From Selenomonadaceae bacterium (GTDB taxonomy: Bacteria > Bacillota > Negativicutes > Selenomonadales > Selenomonadaceae), in the NCBI GenBank assembly GCA_017549815.1, contig JAFYNH010000019.1:1-52405 (forward strand): a DNA stretch of 52,405 nucleotides, read 5' to 3'. This document shows positions 14,302-23,000 of the stretch, one piece after another. A program made the position numbers and the translations under genes. Each line of letters starts with the position of its first letter. Position 1 is the stretch's first letter. The notes below the pieces were generated by a model. It had not been told where the DNA came from, did no database searches, and worked only from the letters and a program-made list of their open reading frames with translations.

Positions 14302-15093
14302 ATGAAGAAGATTTTGTTTTACGCATTACTAATTACGAATTGCGCATTGCTTTTCAGCGGTTGCGGCTCTGACGACAAAGTTAAAGTCGGCTCGATTAAA
14401 TATCTCAACGTCACGGAAGAAGCTATGTCTAATCTTTACGCGAATAATTGCCAATTCATCTTTTTCGATAATATGAGCAATATGACGGCGGCTCTCGATG
14501 CTAATCAAATTAACGAGCTTAGTACTTATGAATCAGTTGCGAATTATTTAATCGCGAGCCACCAAGATTTTGAATTGGCAAGAGATGATTTTAATATTTC
14601 CGACCTGTTTTGTTGTGCCATGCGCGAAGAAGACGCCGACCTTAAAAAGGAATTCGACGACGCGATAAAAACTTTATCCGCCAATGGTAAACTCGCGCAC
14701 CTTGTTAAAGAATATGTTATCGACTCGAATCATTTGGAAACGCCGCCCGTTATTGATTTCCCGACCTTTTACGGCGCACCGACGGTTAAAATTGCTTTGA
14801 CGGGCGATTTGCCGCTTATGGATTATTTTCGACCCGACGGCTTGCCTGCAGGATTTAATATCGCATTGCTAGCCGAGATTAGTAAACTTATCGAGAAAAA
14901 TTTCGTATTTGTGCAAGTGGATAGCGGGGCGCGTGCAATAGCTTTAACTTCTAAGCAAGTCGACGTTATCTTTTGGGTAGTCGTTCCGAAAGATAATGAT
15001 ATTTTGCCTGTCAACCTCGACAAGCCCGACGGTATAATCCTTACTGAGCCGTATTTTCTGGACAATCTTGTTCGCGTCAAACTTAGGAAATGA
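14302..15093 (+). CDS. Lobe-swapped SBP lipoprotein C (263 aa, short lobe 2)
   Basis: ATG at 14302. Lipobox LFSGC. The signal peptide core (YALLITNCALL) is encoded by a heptamer-repeat stretch (14320-14350) and repeats every 7 residues. The lobe-2 part is shortened (KVGSIKYLNVTEEAM, FFDNMSNMTAALDANQ) and FCFAVRK has become LFCCAMREEDADLKKE. Lobe 1 reads TVKIALTGDLPLMDYF, PAGFNIALLAEISKLIEK and LTEPYF. It forms a subfamily with D. The ligand probably differs from that of A and B given the changed pocket-lining segments. Confidence 0.78.
   Translation: MKKILFYALLITNCALLFSGCGSDDKVKVGSIKYLNVTEEAMSNLYANNCQFIFFDNMSNMTAALDANQINELSTYESVANYLIASHQDFELARDDFNISDLFCCAMREEDADLKKEFDDAIKTLSANGKLAHLVKEYVIDSNHLETPPVIDFPTFYGAPTVKIALTGDLPLMDYFRPDGLPAGFNIALLAEISKLIEKNFVFVQVDSGARAIALTSKQVDVIFWVVVPKDNDILPVNLDKPDGIILTEPYFLDNLVRVKLRK
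14320..14350. repeat. Heptamer repeat coding the signal peptide of lipoprotein C
   Basis: Units TACGCAT, TACTAAT, TACGAAT, TGCGCAT in 7-bp register, read in frame as YALLITNCA. The same words occur in the intergenic array at 46284-46330 (CATTACG, CATTGCG, AATTCCT). Confidence 0.7.
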
Positions 15094-15102
15094 GTCGATT
15101 GA

Positions 15103-15906
15103 ATGAAAAAAATTTTTGCGATAATGCTGATGACAGTTTTGCTGATGACGGGTTGCGGCGAAGAGAAAAAAGTCGGCTCGATTAAATATCAGAACGTTAG
15201 CGAAGAGGCTTTTATTAAATTCTACGAACAGACCAGCGGGAACTCGAATACCAAATACATTTTTTTCGACAACCTTAACGCGATGACGGCGGCTCTTAAG
15301 GCGGGAGAAATTAACGAGTTTGCCATTTACGAATCGTTAGGAAATTATTTGACGATGCAGAACGGCGACTTTGAATTGATTCAGAACGAGCCGATTATTA
15401 CCGATACTTTTTGTTGTGTATTGCGCGAGGACGACGCCGACCTTAAGAACGAATTGGACGAGGCGATTTTGAAAATTTCTACGGACGGGACGTTGGCAGA
15501 CCTTGTTAAAACTTATATCAACGAAATTGCTCACGGTGAAGAGCCGCCCGCTATCGAAATGCCTGCTTTTTACGGCGAGCCAATGATTTATGTTGGCGTG
15601 ACGGGTACATTGCCTTTGCTTGATTATGTTCGCGCCGACGGACAACCTGCGGGCTTTAATACTGCGATTTTAGCCGAAATCAGCAAGCGCATTGAGAAAA
15701 ATATTGTACTCGTGCCGATTGATAGCAGTGCCCGCGCAGAGGCTTTGACTTCGGGACAAGTCGACGTGATTTTTTGGGAAGTTCTTCCTCAAGAACAAAA
15801 AAATATTCCCGCCGCCTTTGCTCCGCCCGACGGTACGATTTTAACTAAACCTTACTTTTCAGACGCGATTGTTTATGCTAGACTAAAAAAAGAAATGATT
15901 GACTAA
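15103..15906 (+). CDS. Lobe-swapped SBP lipoprotein D (267 aa)
   Basis: ATG at 15103, 9 bp after C, with only a weak ribosome site. Lipobox LMTGC, then the mature protein starts almost at once with KVGSIKYQNVSEEAF. Lobe-2 half: FFDNLNAMTAALKAGEI, FCCVLREDDADLKNELDEA. Lobe-1 half: MIYVGVTGTLPLLDYV, QPAGFNTAILAEISKRIEK, SARAEALTSGQVDVIFW, LTKPYF. The conserved GDLPPLD has become GTLPLLD. It groups with C by the GSIKY.N and FCC motifs. Confidence 0.78.
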   Translation: MKKIFAIMLMTVLLMTGCGEEKKVGSIKYQNVSEEAFIKFYEQTSGNSNTKYIFFDNLNAMTAALKAGEINEFAIYESLGNYLTMQNGDFELIQNEPIITDTFCCVLREDDADLKNELDEAILKISTDGTLADLVKTYINEIAHGEEPPAIEMPAFYGEPMIYVGVTGTLPLLDYVRADGQPAGFNTAILAEISKRIEKNIVLVPIDSSARAEALTSGQVDVIFWEVLPQEQKNIPAAFAPPDGTILTKPYFSDAIVYARLKKEMID

Positions 15907-15928
15907 AAAATATTAGGAGGCTTTAAAA

Positions 15929-16798
15929 ATGAAGTTCAAAAAAATAGCTAAGGTTCTGTTGTCCTGCTTAATGGCGGGCGCATTGTTCACGGGTTGCGGT
16001 GGCGGCGACCAACAAGGCGGCTCCGATAAAAAGGATTCCACGCAGGTTTCCGACGTAAAGCTCGGTATGATTTCGCACCTCAACGCCACCGAAAAGAAAA
16101 TGGAAGATATTTTAAAGACTTTAAACGAGGAGAGCAAAATCAAAGTTTCAAAATACGCGGTGACTTACTATGACAGCTTGAGCCTTATGCAAATGGGCAT
16201 TGAGTCGGGTAGCATTGACGAGATCAGCGTTTATAAAAGTGTCGGCGAATATATCATTGCCAATAACGATAAGTATGAAAATGCAAACGACGCGATTAAC
16301 TTGTACGCCGATAATTTCTGCTTTGCAGTTCGCAAGGACGATACCGCGCTTAAAGACGACCTTGATAAAGTTATCGAAGAAATGAAAGCCGACGGCTCGC
16401 TCGATAAACTCGTCAAGGAATATGTTACCGACGTTGACAAGGGACAAACTCCGTCCGCTATCGAAATTCCTACGACTGAAGGCGCAGATACGATTAAAGT
16501 TGGCGTGACGGGTGACTTGCCGCCCCTTGATTATGTCAGCGTGGACGGTCAAGCTGCAGGCTTCAATACCGCTATTCTCGCCGAAATCGCCAAACGCTCC
16601 GGAAAAAATATTGAAATCGTCGACATTGACAGCGGCGCACGTGTATCGGCGTTAAGTTCGGGACAAATCGACGTTATCTTCTGGGTTACTCTTCCCGCCA
16701 GCGATAAAATTCCCGCCGACATTGACAAGCCCGAAGGCGTTGAACTCAGCGTTCCCTATTTTAATGATACAGTTGAGCATCTTAAACTTAAGAAATGA
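15929..16798 (+). CDS. Lobe-swapped SBP lipoprotein E (289 aa)
   Basis: ATG at 15929 with its own strong AGGAGG site in a 22-bp gap, the longest in the operon. Lipobox LFTGC followed by a Gly/Asp/Lys linker. Lobe-2 half KLGMISHLNATEKKM, YYDSLSLMQMGIESG, NFCFAVRKDDTALKDD; lobe-1 half TIKVGVTGDLPPLDYV, AAGFNTAILAEIAKRSGK, SGARVSALSSGQIDVIFW, LSVPYF. It is nearest to A and F, indicating tandem duplication within the operon. Confidence 0.8.
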   Translation: MKFKKIAKVLLSCLMAGALFTGCGGGDQQGGSDKKDSTQVSDVKLGMISHLNATEKKMEDILKTLNEESKIKVSKYAVTYYDSLSLMQMGIESGSIDEISVYKSVGEYIIANNDKYENANDAINLYADNFCFAVRKDDTALKDDLDKVIEEMKADGSLDKLVKEYVTDVDKGQTPSAIEIPTTEGADTIKVGVTGDLPPLDYVSVDGQAAGFNTAILAEIAKRSGKNIEIVDIDSGARVSALSSGQIDVIFWVTLPASDKIPADIDKPEGVELSVPYFNDTVEHLKLKK

Positions 16799-16807
16799 GG
16801 TAGCATA

Positions 16808-17656
16808 ATGAAAAAAATTTTTATGGCGGCGTTATTGCTGGTTACGATGATATTTACGGGTTGCGGCGACGGCTCCGATAAAAAAGACGCCGCGCAGGAT
16901 TCCGAAGTCAAACTTGGCATGATTACCCACCTTAACGCCAACGAACGGACTATGGACGAAATTTATAACAAAGTTCTTGAAAAAACTAAGCTCAAGTTAT
17001 CGGCTTATAAAATCACTTACTACGACAATCTGAACTCTATGGAAATGGGCATTGAATCGGGTTCCGTCGACCAAATTAGCCTTTATATCAGCGTCGCGAA
17101 GTATATCATTGCCAACAACGATAAATTTGAGTTCTTCGGTAATGAACAGGCTTTTAAAGATTTGTCTGATTCGTTTTGCTTTGCCGTTCGCAAGGAAGAT
17201 ACCGCGCTTAAAGCCGACCTTGATAAAGTTATCGGCGAAATGAAGGCTGACGGCTCACTTGATAAACTCGTCAAGGAATATATAACCGACGTTGACAACG
17301 GACAAGCTCCGCCCGCTATCGAAATTCCGACAACTGACGGCGCAGATACCATTAAATTTGGTGTGACGGGCGATTTACCGCCTCTCGATTATGTTAGCGC
17401 GGAAGGAACGCCCGCAGGTTTCAATACCGCCATTCTCTCAGAAATTGCTAAGCGTCTCGGAAAAAATATTGAAATTATCGACATAGACAGCGGAGCGCGT
17501 GCAAGTGCTTTGGCGTCGAAGAATATTGACGTTGTTTTTTGGGCGATTCTTCCTGTCGATACTGAAAGACCGCCTTATATCGATAAATCTGATAGCGTCG
17601 AATTCAGTATCCCTTATTTCCAAGACGCCGTTGCACATCTCCAACTTAAAAAATAA
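16808..17656 (+). CDS. Lobe-swapped SBP lipoprotein F (282 aa)
   Basis: ATG at 16808 behind GAGGTAG. Lipobox IFTGC. Lobe-2 half KLGMITHLNANERTM, YYDNLNSMEMGIESG, SFCFAVRKEDTALKAD; lobe-1 half TIKFGVTGDLPPLDYV, PAGFNTAILSEIAKRLGK, SGARASALASKNIDVVFW, FSIPYF. It shares the SDKKDAAQ-type linker and much of lobe 1 with E, so E and F look like a recent duplicate pair. Confidence 0.8.
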   Translation: MKKIFMAALLLVTMIFTGCGDGSDKKDAAQDSEVKLGMITHLNANERTMDEIYNKVLEKTKLKLSAYKITYYDNLNSMEMGIESGSVDQISLYISVAKYIIANNDKFEFFGNEQAFKDLSDSFCFAVRKEDTALKADLDKVIGEMKADGSLDKLVKEYITDVDNGQAPPAIEIPTTDGADTIKFGVTGDLPPLDYVSAEGTPAGFNTAILSEIAKRLGKNIEIIDIDSGARASALASKNIDVVFWAILPVDTERPPYIDKSDSVEFSIPYFQDAVAHLQLKK

Positions 17657-17665
17657 GGCGTCGTT

Positions 17666-18457
17666 ATGAAGAAAATTCTTTTTTACGCATTCCTAATTAT
17701 GAATTGCGCATTGCTTTTAGCGGGTTGCGGCGAAGAAATTAAGAATAAAACTTCGCAAAAGGTCGGAGCACTTACTCAACTTAATACTTCGCCCGAACAA
17801 GCCAATCTTGACTTCTACGATAACTTTAATTCATTACAAATGGCTCTTACGTCTAAAAATGTTGACTCGATTCAAATTTACGGCAGTGTCGCTAAGTATA
17901 TGACGAATAATAATCCCGATTTCGTGATAAAAGAGGAACAAACGATTAATCTTGTCGATGATTTCTGTTTTGCAATGCGTGAGGACGATATTGATTTAAA
18001 AAATGCTTGCGACAACGCTATTAACGCCATGAAAGCCGACGGAACACTTGACGCGCTGATTGATAAGTACATAAACAACTTAACGGAGACGCCGCAACCT
18101 GTTGAATCAGCGCATTTCGACGGCGCGGACACAATTAAAGTCGGGATAACGGGCGATTTGCCGTTGTTTGACTTAGTTCTCGCCGACGGAACGCCCGCAG
18201 GTTTTAATACCGCCGTTTTATCCGAACTCGGCAAGCGTCTTGGCAAAAATATCGAACTCGTGCAGGTAGAAAGTTCATCTCGTGCCGCCGCGTTGGTTTC
18301 CGGACAAGTCGACATTATTTTTTGGGTAGCAGTACCCGCCGACAACTCAGGACGTTCAAAAGATTTCGATAAACCCGAAGGAATTTCCGTTTCTGAGCCT
18401 TATTATCGAGATTCGATTGTCGAAGTGAATTTTATGGACGTTGCGGCAGGTTTTTAA
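17666..18457 (+). CDS. Lobe-swapped SBP lipoprotein G (263 aa)
   Basis: ATG at 17666. Lipobox LLAGC. The signal peptide (MKKILFYAFLIMNCALL) is nearly the same as in C and is also encoded by a heptamer stretch (17684-17714). Lobe 2 is shortened: KVGALTQLNTSPEQA, FYDNFNSLQMALTSKNV, FCFAMREDDIDLKN. Lobe 1: TIKVGITGDLPLFDLV, PAGFNTAVLSELGKRLGK, SSRAAALVSGQVDIIFW, VSEPYY. The mature part differs from C, so the signal region may have been exchanged between them. Confidence 0.78.
   Translation: MKKILFYAFLIMNCALLLAGCGEEIKNKTSQKVGALTQLNTSPEQANLDFYDNFNSLQMALTSKNVDSIQIYGSVAKYMTNNNPDFVIKEEQTINLVDDFCFAMREDDIDLKNACDNAINAMKADGTLDALIDKYINNLTETPQPVESAHFDGADTIKVGITGDLPLFDLVLADGTPAGFNTAVLSELGKRLGKNIELVQVESSSRAAALVSGQVDIIFWVAVPADNSGRSKDFDKPEGISVSEPYYRDSIVEVNFMDVAAGF
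17684..17714. repeat. Heptamer repeat coding the signal peptide of lipoprotein G
   Basis: Units TACGCAT, TCCTAAT, TATGAAT, TGCGCAT, in frame as YAFLIMNCA; the sister of the repeat in lipoprotein C. Confidence 0.7.
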
Positions 18458-18469
18458 GGAGGATTTAAC

Positions 18470-19324
18470 TTGAAAAAAATTTTTACACTGTTAATGATTT
18501 GTGCACTCGTACTTATGACGGGTTGCGGTGGCGAAGACGGGAAAAATCCAATCGATAAAGACGGCGGCAAGATTAAGCTCGGCATGATTACCCGTTTAAA
18601 CGCCAGCGAAGAAAATTTTGGCGAGTTCATGAAAAAAATTGAGGAAACTCTTGACGTTAAAATCGCTTCGCATAAACCTGTTTTCTTTGATAACCTAAAT
18701 TCAATGCAAGCCGCCCTTCAATCGGGACAAATCGACGAAATCAGCACTTATCGGAGCGTGGCGCGTTATATGCTTGCCAAAGAGCCGCGTTTTGAAGTTT
18801 TAAAAGATCATTCGCTTGAGTTTATCGATTCTTTCTGTTTTGCTCTGCGCGATGACGAAACTGAACTCCGCGACTCGTTGAATACGGTTATTAAGGAAAT
18901 GAAATCGGACGGAACGCTCGATAAGCTGACTAAGGAATATATTACCGACATAAACGCCGAAAACGACCCGCCTGCCGTCGATTTACCGCATTTTGACAGC
19001 GAAAAGACGATTAAAGTTGCCGTCACGGGCGATTTGCCGCCTTTTGACTTTGTAAGCGCGGACGGTAAACCTGCGGGCTTTAATACGGCGGTTTTAGCGG
19101 AAATCGGCAATCGTATGTCGAAAAATATCGAATTGGTGCAGATAGACAGCGGAGCACGCGCCGCCGCCTTGACTTCACAGCAGGTTGACGTTGTTTTTTG
19201 GGCGATTGTTCCTGTCAGCGAAATTATTCCCGCCGATAGCGATAAACCCGACGGAATTATTTTGAGTGACCCTTATTTTAAAGATAAAGTTGTCCACATG
19301 ATTTTTAAGGAAGAGCAAAAGTAA
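18470..19324 (+). CDS. Lobe-swapped SBP lipoprotein H (284 aa)
   Basis: TTG start at 18470 behind AAGGAGG. Lipobox LMTGC. Lobe-2 half KLGMITRLNASEENF, FFDNLNSMQAALQSGQI, SFCFALRDDETELRD, MKSDGTLDKLTKEYITDI; lobe-1 half TIKVAVTGDLPPFDFV, PAGFNTAVLAEIGNRMSK, SGARAAALTSQQVDVVFW, LSDPYF. It is the last of the eight and lies 4 bp before the permease gene, tying the family to an ABC import system. Confidence 0.8.
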   Translation: MKKIFTLLMICALVLMTGCGGEDGKNPIDKDGGKIKLGMITRLNASEENFGEFMKKIEETLDVKIASHKPVFFDNLNSMQAALQSGQIDEISTYRSVARYMLAKEPRFEVLKDHSLEFIDSFCFALRDDETELRDSLNTVIKEMKSDGTLDKLTKEYITDINAENDPPAVDLPHFDSEKTIKVAVTGDLPPFDFVSADGKPAGFNTAVLAEIGNRMSKNIELVQIDSGARAAALTSQQVDVVFWAIVPVSEIIPADSDKPDGIILSDPYFKDKVVHMIFKEEQK

Positions 19325-19328
19325 TCGT

Positions 19329-19988
19329 ATGGAATTTTCGGAACTGCTTTATAAAATTTTTGTCAAAGACGGCAGTTGGCTGACGATTTTGAACGGGTTG
19401 TGGGTGACAGTGCAAATTTCCGCGCTGTCGCTCCTGCTCGGAACTTTTCTCGGCTCGTTGCTGTATTTTTTTCGCGCAGGAAATTTTAAACCGCTCAAAG
19501 TCGCCGCGCAGATTTATATTTCAATAATTCGCGGCTCGCCCGTGTTAATGTTGCTCATGCTTTTATTTTACGGCGTATTTGCTCGGCAAGGCTTAAGTCC
19601 GATTTTCGTAGCGGTTATAACTTTTTCAATGCATACGGCGGCGCACGTAGCGGAACTTTTACGCTCGGCGATGATGGCTCTCGATAAAGGACAGGTCGAG
19701 GCGGCGCGAACACTCGGATTTTCAAAATTTCAAGCGTTCAAACTCGTTACATTGCCGCAACTCGTCCGAATCGCCAAGCCCGTTTATCAATCAACCGTCG
19801 TTAATCTGATTCAATGGACAAGCGTCGTCGGCTACGTCACCATAACCGATTTAACCCGCGTCATTAACAATATCGCCTCCCGCACTATGCAACCGATGAT
19901 TACGATTACGGGCGGCATGATTATTTATCTCGCGCTCAGCTATCTGATTTACGGACTCTTCCACTTATCGGAGCGGCGCAAGTCATAG
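19329..19988 (+). CDS. Amino-acid-type ABC transporter permease (HisMQ family)
   Basis: 219 aa with about five membrane segments, beginning near ILNGLWVTVQISALSLLLG. It has the family motif IIRGSPVLMLLMLLFYG and the EAA loop VEAARTLGFSKFQAFKLVTLPQ that docks the ATPase. Polar amino-acid permeases of this size work as homo- or heterodimers with an ATPase of the GlnQ/HisP type, which is missing here; a terminator follows directly. An ATPase must come from elsewhere in the genome. It is the last gene of the nine-gene operon. Confidence 0.9.
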   Translation: MEFSELLYKIFVKDGSWLTILNGLWVTVQISALSLLLGTFLGSLLYFFRAGNFKPLKVAAQIYISIIRGSPVLMLLMLLFYGVFARQGLSPIFVAVITFSMHTAAHVAELLRSAMMALDKGQVEAARTLGFSKFQAFKLVTLPQLVRIAKPVYQSTVVNLIQWTSVVGYVTITDLTRVINNIASRTMQPMITITGGMIIYLALSYLIYGLFHLSERRKS

Positions 19989-19993
19989 AAAAA

Positions 19994-20022
19994 AATTATC
20001 CCTCTTAATCGGAGGGATTTTT
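19994..20022. terminator. Bidirectional terminator (SBP operon / activase gene)
   Basis: ATCCCTC and GAGGGAT form a 7-bp stem. TTTTTTC follows on the plus strand and AATTTTTTTC on the minus strand, serving both convergent transcripts. Confidence 0.8.
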
Positions 20023-20077
20023 TCTTCTTTCTCTGGCAGTACATTATCAAGAAAATTTAATGTTTACGCCGAAAACG

Positions 20078-23000
20078 TCACCTGAATTTTTTAGCCTTCA
20101 AAAGCTTTCGCGCCAAAGTCGTCATAAGCTTAATTCTGTTTAATTGATTAACTTCACTTGAACCGGCGTCACAATCAATCGCCACGACGTTTATATCGTC
20201 AAAAGATTCTCGTAAATTATGAAGAACTCCCTTTAAAATTATATGATTCGGCAAACAAGCAAAAGGCGATAACCCAACGATATTTTTAACGCCGCTTTCA
20301 ATCAGCGCAAGCATTTCGCCCGTCAATAACCAACCCTCGCCGTTCAAATTTCCTGTACTTAAGAATTTACTCGCAAGCCGCGCAGTTTCTTTAATATCAT
20401 GCGGTGCTCTGAAGTGTTTGGAATCCTTCAGGGCATTTTTCATTGGCAGGCGGAAAAATTCTATGAACTTGATAAACAGCTCGGCGAAAATTCTTTCCTT
20501 GCGACTGCCGCCCAAAATTTCCTGCTTAACAATCGCGTCATGAGCAATGTATAAAAAGAAATCCACGAGGTCGGGCATAATTACTTCCGCGCCTTCGTCG
20601 GCAAGCACGCGCTCCAAATGATTGTTGGCGACAGGGTGGTATTTAACCAAAATTTCTCCGACGATTCCGATTCGCGGCTTGATAAGGTTTTCGTCAATCG
20701 GTATCGCGTCGAATTGGCGGACAATCTCCTTGATATTTTTTCTGTAGCTGAAATAATTTCCGTCGCGCAGATCGGCTTTGGCAAGCGTCATCCACTCAGC
20801 AAAAAGTTTATCTGTCTCGCCGCGCCGCAATTCGTAGGGACGCATTCTGTTGGTAACATTCATGAGCAAATCGCCATAAACGGCGGCTTTAATCGCGTCC
20901 ATAAGGCAATCGCGACTGAGTTCAAAAGCGTCCGTCTCGTCAGGCAAGCCGTAGCAAGCAAAAACGGGAACTTGTCCGAAGCCCGCGAACTTCAAAGCGC
21001 GACGCATTACGCTGATATAATTCGTGGCACGACAACCACCGCAAGTTTGGAACAAAATTATCGACGTGTTATAGGGGTCGCACTCGCCCGACTTCAAAGC
21101 CGCAATCATTTGTCCGACAACGACTATCGACGGATAACACATTTCGTTATTGACGTAGCGCAAGCCTAAATCAATAGCCGCCTTATCGGGGAGCGCGGGA
21201 ATTAAAATTCGGTAGCCGTATTTTTGCAAAACCGTTTGAAGAAGTTCAAAATGAGTCGGTGCCATCTGCGGTGCAAGGATTGTGTGTGTTACTTTACAAT
21301 CGGCGGTAAAGTGCGGACGTTCTGGGAATTTTTTAGGCGAATAAACGACGGAAGATTTTCTTTTGAGAGCGGCGAGCAATGAACGCAATCTTATTCGCGC
21401 CGCGCCTAAATTTGAAACTTCGTCAAGCTTTATCATTGTATAAATCTTTCCGTGAGTTTCCAGAATCTCTTTGACTTGTTCAATCGTCAAGGCGTCGAGT
21501 CCGCAACCAAACGAACTTAACTGAATCAAAGTGACGTTAGGATTTTCGGCGGCGAACTGCGCGGCGTGATAAAGTCGGGCGTGATAGCTCCATTGATTTA
21601 CAACGGAAATTTTGGGCGAATCGATTTTAGTATGATAAACGGAATCTTCGGAGAGAATCGGCAAGCCGTAAGACTGAATCATCTCGGAAATCCCGTGATT
21701 AATTTCGGGGTCGATATGATAAGGGCGTCCGACAAGTAAAATAGCGTGTTCGCCAGTTTCTTTAATGCGTTTCAAAAGATTTTCGCCAAAATTCTGAACG
21801 TCACGACGATAATTTTCCATTTCAGCCGCCGCCTTGTCGACAGCTACAGAAATTTCTTTACTCGTGACGCCTTCCGACGCAAATTCTTCGGCGAGACGCT
21901 TTTTTAATTTCTTCATGTCGTGAACGGGCAAAAACGGCTGAATAAATTTTATGCCGCGTTCCTTTAAAACGTCCATATTATTGCGGATATTTTCTGGATA
22001 ACCGGCGACAATCGGGCAGTTATAAAAATTATCGGAGCGAGTGTCGAAGTTGTAAGGCTCGCAGGGATAAAAAATTTTCTTCAAGCCGCGTTCAACTAAA
22101 TCCATAATGTGCCCGTGCGCAAGTTTCGCGGGATAGCATAAAGAATCGCTTGGTATTGTGGAAATGCCTTTATAATAAATCTGCGCGGAAGACTTAGAAG
22201 AAATTTCAACGCGATAACCAAGTTCCGTTAAAAGCGTGTGCCAAAACGGATAATCTTCATAAATGTTAAGAGTTCGCGGAATGCCGATTGAACCGCGAGG
22301 AGCATTTTCAAGCGGCTGATAATTAAAAACGCGCTGATATTTATAGGCAAAGGCGTTCGGAATTTCGGATTGAGCTTTGGGCTTGCCGCCAACGCCGCGT
22401 TCGCAACGATTGCCTGTAAAATATTTGCCGCCGTCGGGGAATTTCTGCATGGTGATTAAACAGTTATTGCCGCAACGCCCGCAACGATAAGATTTAGTCA
22501 CGACGGAAAAATTTTCGAGTTCATCAGCCGTCAGCAACGAACTTTCATTCCTAATTCCTAATTCAACATTCCTCATTGCAAGTATCGCCGCGCCATAAGC
22601 CCCCATTAAGCCTGCAATGTCGGGACGAATAACATTTTTATGAAGAAGTTCCTCCATTGAGCGGAGAACGGCGTCATTATAAAAAGTCCCGCCCTGTACA
22701 ACGATATTCTCGCCTAAGTCCTCAACGTTCTTTAGTTGCATAACTTTAAACAGCGCGTTCTTTATTACGGAAAGCGCAATGCCCGCCGAAATGTCATTGA
22801 CGGTCGCGCCCTCCTTTTGAGCCTGTTTAACTTTGGAATTCATGAAGACTGTACAGCGCGTGCCCAAGTCAACGGGAGCCTCCGAAGTCAAAGCCCTTTT
22901 AGCGAAGTCGCCGACTGTCATATTCAAGCCCTGCGCGAAATTCTGAATAAACGAGCCGCAACCCGCCGAGCAAGCCTCGTTGAGCGTGATATTGCCAATC

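Noticed and set aside
12574..19324. Assembly artefact producing repeated lipoprotein genes
   Set aside because: The eight copies differ throughout, have different lengths and spacers, and share no long identical stretches, so they are old paralogues rather than misassembled repeats.
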